Below the pieces are notes generated by a model. The model was not told where the DNA came from and ran no database searches. It saw only the letters and a list, made by a program, of their open reading frames with translations. A stretch of 6,771 bases of DNA from an uncultured Gemmatimonadaceae bacterium (GTDB taxonomy: Bacteria > Gemmatimonadota > Gemmatimonadetes > Gemmatimonadales > Gemmatimonadaceae), in NCBI GenBank assembly GCA_955652265.1, contig CATPBD010000147.1, positions 1 through 6,771 on the forward strand, in the 5' to 3' direction. Of the stretch, positions 1-6,280 are shown piece after piece. A program made the position numbers and the translations under genes. Numbering within the stretch: the stretch's first letter is position 1; each line of letters begins with the position of its first letter.

Positions 1-2
1 CC

Positions 3-1961
3 GGTACTGGCCCGTACAACGACGAGTACGATCCTATTGTAGTAGACGAATGGCACACTCTCGCTTACCAGGAGATCACCGAGCTCACGCGCAGAGGATT
101 GCCGGGTGTGTGGACGCACGGCTTTTACGACGGATGGGCGCCGAACTACACGCTTCTTTCCGTCGCGAATCTCCACAACTCGATCGGCCGCTTTTACGAG
201 ACGTACACCTCGAGCGGAGCCGGCTGCACTACAGTGAGACTCCCCGCCGCCGACACGTCGCGCCGCTGGGACCGGCCCAACCCGCCGGTGAACGGCATCA
301 AGTGGTGCATCCGCAGCAACATCAATTATCAGGAATCGGGCGCGCTCATCGCCCTCAAGTACACCGCCGACCACCGCGAGACGTTTCTCGACAATTTCGT
401 CTCGAAAGGCGAGCGGATGATCGAGCGCGGACGCACGAGCGCGCCGTACGCATTCGTGATTCCGCGGAATCAGCGTCACGCCGCCGAGGCTGCCGATCTG
501 GTGAATTTGTTCCGGGCGCAAGGGACGGAGGTAGGTGTTGCGACGAGCGACTTCACGCTGAAAGGCTCGGCGGCGCCGCCGAAGCGAAGCTCACCCGACT
601 CCGCTGCTACGGCTAAGGTCGCGAAAGACTCCGCAGTGCAAGTTCACGCCGGCGACTGGATCGTTCGGCTCGACCAACCCTACGCCGCGACTGCGCGCAC
701 GCTCCTCGCCATCCAGCATTTCAAGGCCGACGACCCGCCGCCGTACGACGACACCGGGTGGACGCTCGACGAGCTGCGTCACGTTCAGACGCTCAAGATC
801 TCCGATTCGACGATCCTGTCGAGACCGATGCAGATGCTCACGACCGATGCGCGTGCTGACGGTGACGTCAGCGGCTCGCCCGGCGTTCTCCTCGTCCGTC
901 ACCTCGGTGACTGGCGCTCGGCGCTTCTTCCATGGAAGATTGCGCCGGCCGCTGTGAGCATCGCGGAGGAGGCGTTCGCCGCCGGTGGAGCGAAATACCC
1001 GGCGGGCACGTACATCATCAACAATCCCGCCGACGCGACGCGCAACGTCGTCAAGTCGCTAGGCATGAATGGCGTCGCTGCCGGTGGCGCGGTGACAGCG
1101 CGGCAGCACTCGATCCGCGTTCCGCGCGTCGCGCTGATGCACTCGTGGCTCGAGACGCAGAACGAAGGATGGGTGCGGTACGCCTTCGATCAGATGGGCG
1201 TCCGCTATACCTATATAAGTGACCAGTCGCTCCGCCGGCCGGGAATGCTCGACAAGTTCGACGTCGTCGTCTTCCCGCACGTCAATGGAAGTCCGAACGC
1301 GTTGGTGAACGGCCGGCCGATGGTCGGCCCGCCAATTCCGTGGAAGAAGTCTTCACTCACTCCAAATCTTGATTTGTGGGACCAAACTGATGACATCCGT
1401 CCGGGGATGGGACTCGACGGAGCGGCCGCGCTCAGACATTTCATCGAGCGCGGGGGACTGCTGCTGACGACGGGCAACTCGAGCATCCTTCCGATGACGC
1501 TCGGCTTCAATCCGACGGTGAGTCAGGCGATCACGACGCGCCTCAACGCACGCGGGTCGGTGATTCGCGCGCAGCCCGCACCGGGTTCAGGCTCCAGTCC
1601 AATACTGTATGGCTACGAGAGCCCGAGCTTCCCGGTCTATTTCAGCCAGGCATCGATCTTCAACGTGACGCCGAGGGATACGATTCCGGTGGAAGGGCGC
1701 GACCCGGCGATCAGTCAGCAGCAGGAGCGGATGCGAGCGCACGTCATCCTGAGATTCCACGACAAGGCCGATTCACTGCTCGTGTCCGGACTTCTCGTCG
1801 GCGGAGACGAGCTCGCCGGCAAAGCGGCCGTAGTTGATGCGCCCGCCGGTTCAGGTCACGTGGTGATGTTCGGGATCAGGCCGCTGTGGAGGTGGGAATC
1901 GCAGGGGAGTTTCGCGCTGGCGTTGAATGCGATTGCGAATTGGGACCATCTCGGCTTTTAG
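3..1961 (+). CDS. M14-family zinc carboxypeptidase-like protein with C-terminal amidotransferase-like domain (5' end outside window)
   Basis: This is probably a secreted metallopeptidase, of which the last 652 residues are visible. The frame is open from base 3 and stops at TAG 1959-1961; the TTG at 99 is not needed as a start because coding-quality sequence continues upstream of it. The first part resembles the end of an M14 catalytic domain. Window residues 62-68 contain RFYETY, and Glu66 (codon 198-200) is a candidate for the catalytic glutamate. The zinc-binding HxxE motif would lie before the window. Around 1115-1500 there is a class I glutamine-amidotransferase-like fold: PRVALMHSW, then FDVVVFPHVNG, then GGLLLTTGNSS. 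The C-terminus (about 1735-1955) has the SGLLVGGDELAGKAAVV, GHVVMFGIRPLWRWESQG and NAIANWD pattern that I associate with large M14 proteins of Gemmatimonadota and Acidobacteriota. No amidotransferase Cys-His pair is evident, so this domain is more likely structural or binding than catalytic. Family assignment is fairly secure; substrate is unknown. Confidence 0.82.
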   Translation, partial: GTGPYNDEYDPIVVDEWHTLAYQEITELTRRGLPGVWTHGFYDGWAPNYTLLSVANLHNSIGRFYETYTSSGAGCTTVRLPAADTSRRWDRPNPPVNGIKWCIRSNINYQESGALIALKYTADHRETFLDNFVSKGERMIERGRTSAPYAFVIPRNQRHAAEAADLVNLFRAQGTEVGVATSDFTLKGSAAPPKRSSPDSAATAKVAKDSAVQVHAGDWIVRLDQPYAATARTLLAIQHFKADDPPPYDDTGWTLDELRHVQTLKISDSTILSRPMQMLTTDARADGDVSGSPGVLLVRHLGDWRSALLPWKIAPAAVSIAEEAFAAGGAKYPAGTYIINNPADATRNVVKSLGMNGVAAGGAVTARQHSIRVPRVALMHSWLETQNEGWVRYAFDQMGVRYTYISDQSLRRPGMLDKFDVVVFPHVNGSPNALVNGRPMVGPPIPWKKSSLTPNLDLWDQTDDIRPGMGLDGAAALRHFIERGGLLLTTGNSSILPMTLGFNPTVSQAITTRLNARGSVIRAQPAPGSGSSPILYGYESPSFPVYFSQASIFNVTPRDTIPVEGRDPAISQQQERMRAHVILRFHDKADSLLVSGLLVGGDELAGKAAVVDAPAGSGHVVMFGIRPLWRWESQGSFALALNAIANWDHLGF

Positions 1962-2088
1962 CATCGGAACGCAGGACATCACCGGCGGGGGCGCGGCCAG
2001 ATCAATGCGCGCGGTCGGCATGGAGGCGTTGGTCGTCCAGATCCCGCTCGCACCGTGACTCAGCGTCGCGCCCTCCACGACGACTGTT
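1962..2088. other. Spacer between M14 gene and S41 relic, no supported gene
   Basis: This stretch holds no gene I can support. The frame used by the S41 relic is open from 1963 to a TGA at 2056-2058 and contains an ATG at 2005-2007, but that ORF encodes only 17 residues and resembles nothing I know. The place where the missing N-terminal third of the S41 gene should be is therefore occupied by unrelated sequence. I see no clear terminator for the M14 gene and no convincing promoter here. Confidence 0.5.
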
Positions 2089-3090
2089 CAGGACGGACAC
2101 ACCCAAATCAATCCGGCGAATGACGACGCGATTGGATTCCATCGCTATCCGTTCCGCCTGTACTGGTACAGTGACGGGCTGTTCATCAGAACGGTTGCGC
2201 CTAAGTATGGAAAGTTTGCTGGAGCTCGCTTGCTCGACGTTGGCGGTATACCAGTCGACGCGTTGGTGCAGCGCCTCCGGCCATATATTCACGGCGACAA
2301 CGAAATGACCATCCGGGATGTCCTGCCGTCCCGCCTCGTGCTAGCCGAGGTACTGCACATCATTGGTGGCTCGCGCTCCTAGAGCGAAGCACGCTTCCGC
2401 TTCGAGCGCGTGGACCGAAGTACGGAATCCGTGACGTTCCACCCAATTCCCACCTCCGCAACTACTAGCGACTGGCTGACGGCACGAGACACATCGGCAC
2501 CGCCTCCGCTTTACCTCCGGCACACAAACCGCAATTACTGGTTCGAGTACATCGACAGTCTCCGCACGATGTACGCGCAAATCAACGCAGTAGCAAACGC
2601 CGGCGATGAGACGATGGCGGCGTTCTGCTCTCGCCTTTTTGCGACGACGGATTCGGTCGCCGCCGAGCGACTCGTGATAGACCTTCGGCTGAACAACAGC
2701 GGCGATAATACTCTGAACCGCCCCTGCGTCCATGACCTGATTCGTGCCACGCGCGTGAACCAATCGGGTAAGCTCTTCGTGATCATAGGGCGCCTCACGT
2801 TTTCGGCGGCGATGAGCCTGGCGGTCGACATCGAGCGCAATTCCCCGGCGATCTTCGTTGGTGAGCCAACCGGTGCCTCGCCGAACCATTTTGGCGAGAC
2901 GCGTGTGCTGAAGCTGCCGCGATCCGGCATCACTGTACTTCACTCGACACTGTACTGGCAGAGCTCTGACCCGCGGGACACGCGTCCATGGATCGCTCCC
3001 AGCATACGCGCCGAGTTGTCGTCCGACGACTACCGCCTAAATCGAGATCCAGCTCTGGAAGCCATCTCCGCGATTATTCGTGGGAAGTAA
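2059..3090 (+). pseudogene. S41-family secreted peptidase, N-terminally truncated and broken by an in-frame TAG
   Basis: All segments are in one frame: 107 codons (2059-2379), TAG at 2380-2382, then 235 codons ending at TAA 3088-3090. Recognisable S41 homology starts near 2089 with QDGHT. It continues through FRLYWYSDGLFIRTVAP, a PDZ-like stretch (GARLLDVGGIPVDALV) and GDNEMTIRDVLPSRLVLAEV. After the stop it resumes with ARFRFER, NYWFEYIDSLRTMYAQ, RLVIDLRLNNSGDNTLNRP, and FVIIGRLTFSAAMSLAVDI, where Ser codon 2803-2805 is the likely nucleophile. It ends with FVGEPTGASPNHFGE, DTRPWIAPSI and RDPALEAI. Intact relatives are, from memory, roughly 100 residues longer at the N-terminus and carry a signal peptide; here that part is absent, with a TGA at 2056-2058 just upstream. 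The usual N-x-G-G-x-N loop reads NNSGDN, perhaps a sign of relaxed selection. A gene caller could report the 3' half alone from GTG 2410 (226 aa), but that product would lack the N-terminal and PDZ-like parts. Sequencing error at the TAG remains possible. Confidence 0.8.
2380..2382 (+). other. Premature in-frame TAG in the S41 gene
   Basis: The TAG falls between EVLHIIGG and ARFRFER. In related S41 proteins, as I remember the family, about seven variable residues separate the LHxxG and ARF motifs; here there are seven codons including the TAG. No frameshift is needed, so one substitution in a Glu, Gln, Lys, Ser, Trp or Tyr codon would explain it. TAG is also the terminal stop of the M14 gene, of ruvB and of the minus-strand lipoprotein gene, so it is used as a normal stop in this genome. 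Confidence 0.75.
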
Positions 3091-3148
3091 CCGGGACACT
3101 GACACTCTGTTCTGCTTCGGACTTAACCCAGCTCGCGGGAAAACACAG

Positions 3149-3154
3149 TATAAT
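3149..3154 (+). promoter_or_regulatory. Candidate -10 element upstream of ruvB
   Basis: A perfect TATAAT lies 45 bases before the ruvB ATG, in the gap after the S41 relic. The -35 is poor: the best match (TTAACC at 3123-3128) would need a 20-base spacer, and nothing good sits at 17. If active, transcription would start near 3161 and give a leader of about 40 bases. It fits ruvB being transcribed on its own here. Confidence 0.4.
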
Positions 3155-3199
3155 TTCTTCGTTGACCGCGCGTCCGTTCCCACCAAAGATTGATTACTC

Positions 3200-4234
3200 A
3201 TGTCCCGCGCCGAAATAACCACTCCTGAAATCATCCCCGAGGAGAGCGTTGTCGAGCTCTCGCTCCGCCCTCAGCGCCTTTCCGAGTTCATCGGCCAGGA
3301 CCGCGTGAAGGAATCTCTCCGCATCTACATCGACGCTGCGATGGAAAGGCGAGAGCCGCTCGACCACACGCTATTCTTCGGCCCACCGGGACTCGGCAAA
3401 ACGACGCTGGCAGAGCTGATCGCCCGAGAGCTCGGCGTGAACATCCGCAACACCTCCGGCCCCGCACTCGAGAAACCCGGGGATCTCGTCGGGACGCTCA
3501 CGAATCTCCGCGAAGGAGATATTCTCTTCATCGACGAGATCCACCGCCTGCGACCAATCATCGAAGAGTTCCTCTATCCCGCGATGGAGGACTACAAGAT
3601 CGAGATCCGCCTCTCCGAAGGACCCAAGGCGCAGACGATCACCATGCCCATCGAGAAGTTCACGCTCATCGGCGCGACCACTCGGCTCGGCATGCTCACT
3701 CCACCGATGCGCGCGCGGTTCGGCATCGAGATGCGGCTCAACTACTATCCGCCCGGCGATCTCGAGCAGATCGTCCACCGCACCGCCGAGGTCATGCAGG
3801 TCGATATCGACGAAGATGGCGCGAAGGAGATCTCCAAGAGATCGCGCGGAACTCCGCGCGTGGCGAACCGGCTGCTGCGGCGCATTCGCGACTACGCCCA
3901 GGTGCGCGCGAACGGAAACATCAATCGCAAGGTCGCGGCGGATGCGCTCCAGCTCCTCGAGGTCGATCAGTTCGGGCTCGACGACATGGACTCGCGCATC
4001 CTCAAGGCCATCATCGAGAAGTTCGGAGGCGGACCGGTGGGCGTCGGAACGATTGCTGCCGCGGTGGGCGAAGACGTGGAGACGCTCGAGGAAGTCTACG
4101 AGCCATTTCTCGTGCAGAATGGATTTCTACAGCGGACTCCGCGGGGTCGCGTAGCAACTGCACAGGCATACCGTCACTTCGGGTTCAATCCGCCGACGAC
4201 CAACGGTGGAGTCCAGCAGCCGACGCTGTTCTAG
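3200..4234 (+). CDS. ruvB: RuvB, Holliday junction branch-migration DNA helicase
   Basis: RuvB is the hexameric AAA+ motor that, loaded by RuvA, drives branch migration of Holliday junctions in recombinational repair in the cytoplasm. The 344 residues match the usual family length (about 330-350). Visible elements: the N-terminal [12 protein letters not shown] signature (22-33), Walker A GPPGLGKT (61-68), Walker [10 protein letters not shown] (109-117), the beta-hairpin region thought to contact RuvA (about 135-150), sensor 1 LIGATTR (156-162), and PPMRARFG (168-175), in which Arg173 is the expected arginine finger. Sensor 2 [13 protein letters not shown] is at 216-228. The winged-helix DNA-binding domain runs from about 258 to 330 and includes [11 protein letters not shown] and [17 protein letters not shown]. 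The ATG at 3200 gives the expected N-terminus, although its ribosome site is weak (AAAG at 3184-3187). ruvA and ruvC are not upstream within the window. The gene looks fully functional. Confidence 0.98.
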   Translation: MSRAEITTPEIIPEESVVELSLRPQRLSEFIGQDRVKESLRIYIDAAMERREPLDHTLFFGPPGLGKTTLAELIARELGVNIRNTSGPALEKPGDLVGTLTNLREGDILFIDEIHRLRPIIEEFLYPAMEDYKIEIRLSEGPKAQTITMPIEKFTLIGATTRLGMLTPPMRARFGIEMRLNYYPPGDLEQIVHRTAEVMQVDIDEDGAKEISKRSRGTPRVANRLLRRIRDYAQVRANGNINRKVAADALQLLEVDQFGLDDMDSRILKAIIEKFGGGPVGVGTIAAAVGEDVETLEEVYEPFLVQNGFLQRTPRGRVATAQAYRHFGFNPPTTNGGVQQPTLF

Positions 4235-4996
4235 CTACTCGACGACGCCAATCAGGATCGTGCTGACAAGCTCCGGACGACCGGAGCGATCCCGCCGAAA
4301 TAGCCAGGCGTACTGAGACCATCTCCACCCGTCAGGCCCGGCGGAATGCACGTCGACTAGGGTCGTCCATACATCCTCACCACTCAACGACACTTGGTCT
4401 CCGCGCGTGTCGCGTGCATTCCAGAGTCCCGCCGGCTGTCCGCGAATCGGAAGCCCCACGGTCAGATAATATTCCGCCGTCCTCGGACAGCCGGCGTGCA
4501 CGTCCGGGCGTTTCGCACGCGTGGTCAATCTGCCGCGAGGAGGGGGCGGCTCCGGCACGCGGGCGCCGGCGCACTGCTCATACGTGAGCGGGCCTCCTTC
4601 CGGCACGCCGTTCACTCGCAGAATTCGTTTCCGATTTATAGCCACGCGATCGATGGCCCGCCTGCCTGCACGCGGAAAAGTCAGAGTCGGATCGATTCCC
4701 TGGACACCCGCGAAGACTTCGGGATAGCCGGAGGGTGTTCCGTAAGGTCGCGGATCGTATCGCAGGCGCTCGAGGTGATATGGGTACTGGTTGTCCCCTG
4801 CCTCGAGCTGGGCGCGGACGACGGCATCGAACACCTCTGAATCCGCGCGAATGAGCGTGAGCTCCTCCTCTCGGGAGGCAGCTCGCGTGATCGGGCGCGG
4901 GGACTCAGGTGCGGGGCCTGATCGGCAGGCGGCGCTCGCGACCAAGCAGAAGCTCCAAGTCAGGCGCGCGAGCGTCAGATGCTGGGGAGTTCTCAT
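4235..4996 (-). CDS. Putative lipoprotein of unknown function
   Basis: I do not recognise this protein. From the ATG at 4994-4996 it has 253 residues: a basic start (MRTPQHLTLAR), a hydrophobic stretch (LTWSFCLVASAA) and Cys24 in an S-A-A-C context, which fits a lipoprotein signal although position -3 is not the usual Leu or Val. A TTG at 5015-5017 would add seven residues; the ATG is preferred because the charged start and hydrophobic core then have normal lengths and GGAAG lies three bases upstream. After the anchor come a Ser/Pro/Arg-rich linker, a helical-looking acidic part (EEELTLIRADSEVFDAVVRAQ), an LRYDPRPYG segment, a PEPPPPRG run (about 148-155), and a Trp-rich C-terminus (DGWRWSQYAWLF) ending IGVVE. 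Two further cysteines (142 and 170) could pair in the periplasm. It converges on ruvB with no gap and diverges from queA. It is likely anchored in the envelope; its role is unknown. Confidence 0.72.
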   Translation of the reverse strand: MRTPQHLTLARLTWSFCLVASAACRSGPAPESPRPITRAASREEELTLIRADSEVFDAVVRAQLEAGDNQYPYHLERLRYDPRPYGTPSGYPEVFAGVQGIDPTLTFPRAGRRAIDRVAINRKRILRVNGVPEGGPLTYEQCAGARVPEPPPPRGRLTTRAKRPDVHAGCPRTAEYYLTVGLPIRGQPAGLWNARDTRGDQVSLSGEDVWTTLVDVHSAGPDGWRWSQYAWLFRRDRSGRPELVSTILIGVVE

Positions 4997-5049
4997 TCTC
5001 TTCCGACTATTGCACAAAAGAGACCGGCTAACCGACGACGCACTACTTT

Positions 5050-5056
5050 AGGAGGT
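5050..5056 (+). promoter_or_regulatory. Close-spaced Shine-Dalgarno sequence of queA
   Basis: AGGAGGT is a near-perfect anti-SD match, but only two bases separate AGGAGG from the GTG start at 5058-5060, against the usual five to nine. No other in-frame ATG, GTG or TTG lies nearby before the conserved DYDLP motif, so this GTG is the only sensible start. Confidence 0.6.
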
Positions 5057-5057
5057 C

Positions 5058-6098
5058 GTGAGTAAAGACGGCACCCGCACTTCCCACTACGATTACGATC
5101 TCCCCGCTGACCGGATCGCGCAGCATCCAACGGAGCGTCGTGGCGACAGCCGGCTCATGGTCGTCAATCGCTCCACCGGTGAGATCTCGCACAAACAGTT
5201 CAGCGATCTCGAGAGGCTGATCCCTGCGGGCGACGCGCTTGTGCTCAACACCACTCGCGTCTTTCGCGCACGTCTCCTGGGCCTTCGCGACAACGATGCT
5301 CCGGCTGAGATCCTCCTGTTGCGCCCGCTCGGCCAAGGAACGTGGGAGGCAATGGTTCATCCGGGCGGCAAGCTCAAACCCAGGCGCGTCGTGCGGATCG
5401 CCGAGGGCTTTGATGTAACGATTCTTTCGACGACTGAGCGCCGAACGCGCGTGGTGCAGTTGAATACTTCACAGCCCATCGACCAGGCGATCGAGAAATA
5501 TGGGCACGTTCCGCTTCCGCCTTACATCACACGCCCGGATCAGGCGTCGGACGAGGAGCGATATCAAACCGTCTATGCAAGGGAAACCGGATCAGTCGCC
5601 GCACCAACGGCGGGACTGCACTTCACACCGGAGTTACTGGATCGGCTCGCCGCCAAAGGAGTAAAGCGCGCCGATGTCGTGCTCCACGTTGGCGCGGGAA
5701 CATTTAAGCCGGTTGACGTCGAGCACCCCGCCGATCACGTGATGCACGAAGAATCGTTCACTCTGCCAGCCGGTACGGCGGAGATCCTGAACGATACTCG
5801 GCGCAAAGGCGGAAAGATCTGGGCGGTTGGCACGACGAGCGTCCGCACACTCGAGAGCGCGATCGACGAAGATGGAATCTTTCGCGAGAAATCCGCCGAC
5901 ACTCGAATCTTTATTCGTCCGCCGTACGAGTTCCGCGCGGTCGACCGGCTGATCACCAACTTCCACCTGCCACGCTCCACGCTCATCATGCTCGTGGCCG
6001 CGTTCGCCGGATATGACCTCTCGATGAAGGCGTATCAACAAGCGATCGCCGAGGGGTACCGGTTGTACTCCTACGGCGACGCGATGTTGATCGTCTGA
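5058..6098 (+). CDS. queA: QueA, S-adenosylmethionine:tRNA ribosyltransferase-isomerase
   Basis: QueA transfers and isomerises the ribosyl group of S-adenosylmethionine onto 7-aminomethyl-7-deazaguanine in the wobble position of tRNAs with GUN anticodons (Tyr, His, Asn, Asp). The product is epoxyqueuosine, the next-to-last intermediate of queuosine. The 346 residues match the family length. Signature blocks are all present: DYDLPADRIAQHP (12-24), LVLNTTRVFRARL (61-73), GHVPLPPYI (149-157), ERYQTVYA (167-174), GSVAAPTAGLHFT (178-190), LHVGAGTFKPV (209-219), HEESF (230-234), WAVGTTSVRTLES (255-267), TNFHLPRSTLIMLVAAFAG (300-318) and YRLYSYGDAML (334-344). FIRPPYEF replaces the more usual FI-x-PGYEF (Pro for Gly at 289). 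The GTG start is fixed by the adjacent SD. The upstream neighbour is divergent and 61 bases away, so queA needs a promoter in or near that short gap; I see no clear one. No other queuosine gene is in the window. Confidence 0.97.
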   Translation: MSKDGTRTSHYDYDLPADRIAQHPTERRGDSRLMVVNRSTGEISHKQFSDLERLIPAGDALVLNTTRVFRARLLGLRDNDAPAEILLLRPLGQGTWEAMVHPGGKLKPRRVVRIAEGFDVTILSTTERRTRVVQLNTSQPIDQAIEKYGHVPLPPYITRPDQASDEERYQTVYARETGSVAAPTAGLHFTPELLDRLAAKGVKRADVVLHVGAGTFKPVDVEHPADHVMHEESFTLPAGTAEILNDTRRKGGKIWAVGTTSVRTLESAIDEDGIFREKSADTRIFIRPPYEFRAVDRLITNFHLPRSTLIMLVAAFAGYDLSMKAYQQAIAEGYRLYSYGDAMLIV

Positions 6099-6128
6099 CT
6101 CTCTCGACGAAGCAGGTGAACAACGCGA

Positions 6129-6146
6129 AGGTGTTTTCCAACACCT
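6129..6146. repeat. Perfect 7-bp inverted repeat after queA, possible terminator hairpin
   Basis: AGGTGTT and AACACCT flank a TTCC loop, 31 bases after the queA stop. The stem could extend by CGC/GCG (6124-6126 with 6147-6149) across a two-base bulge. It is well placed for a terminator or a 3'-end stabiliser of the queA message, but no run of T follows on the plus strand, so it is not a textbook intrinsic terminator. Confidence 0.4.
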
Positions 6147-6177
6147 GCGCTTACCGCCGCGTAGTCTGGGGACAGCG

Positions 6178-6206
6178 TTGCAACCTCATGCTTACGGGCA
6201 GATAAT
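6178..6206 (+). promoter_or_regulatory. Sigma-70-like promoter candidate for the exported protein gene
   Basis: TTGCAA (6178-6183, four of six to TTGACA) and GATAAT (6201-6206, five of six to TATAAT) are separated by exactly 17 bases. Transcription would start near 6213 and leave a leader of about 68 bases before the ATG at 6281. It lies downstream of the queA hairpin, which suits separate expression of the next gene. Confidence 0.45.
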
Positions 6207-6280
6207 ATAAGAACTCGGCTTCGGTTCGCACCGACAGGTGGTGATATTGCGAACACCTCCCTAGCCAAACACACGATCTG

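Noticed and set aside
1308..1335. GGCCGGCC-type palindrome with a GGCCGAtggTCGGCC inverted repeat
   Set aside because: It lies inside conserved M14 coding sequence and is readily explained by high GC and codon use.
1851..2078. 75-codon minus-strand ORF covering the spacer before the S41 relic
   Set aside because: It mostly overlaps the M14 3' end and resembles no family; there is no SD or context to support it.
1886..2308. 140-codon plus-strand ORF spanning the end of the M14 gene and the S41 relic
   Set aside because: Its product is Arg/Ser-rich and low in complexity, it starts inside the M14 gene, and its 3' part overlaps the S41 frame, which carries clear family motifs instead.
2380..2382. 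TAG as a sense codon (reassigned code or a programmed amber amino acid)
   Set aside because: TAG ends ruvB, the M14 gene and the lipoprotein gene at the expected family or ORF ends, and the S41 gene also lacks its N-terminus, so decay is simpler.
2341..2943. 200-codon minus-strand ORF opposite the S41 relic
   Set aside because: It is a shadow of the plus-strand S41 frame, which shows conserved peptidase motifs through this interval.
4394..4840. 148-codon plus-strand ORF opposite the lipoprotein gene
   Set aside because: The minus strand carries a signal-like N-terminus and more normal composition; this ORF is Arg/Ser-rich, as expected for a high-GC shadow frame.
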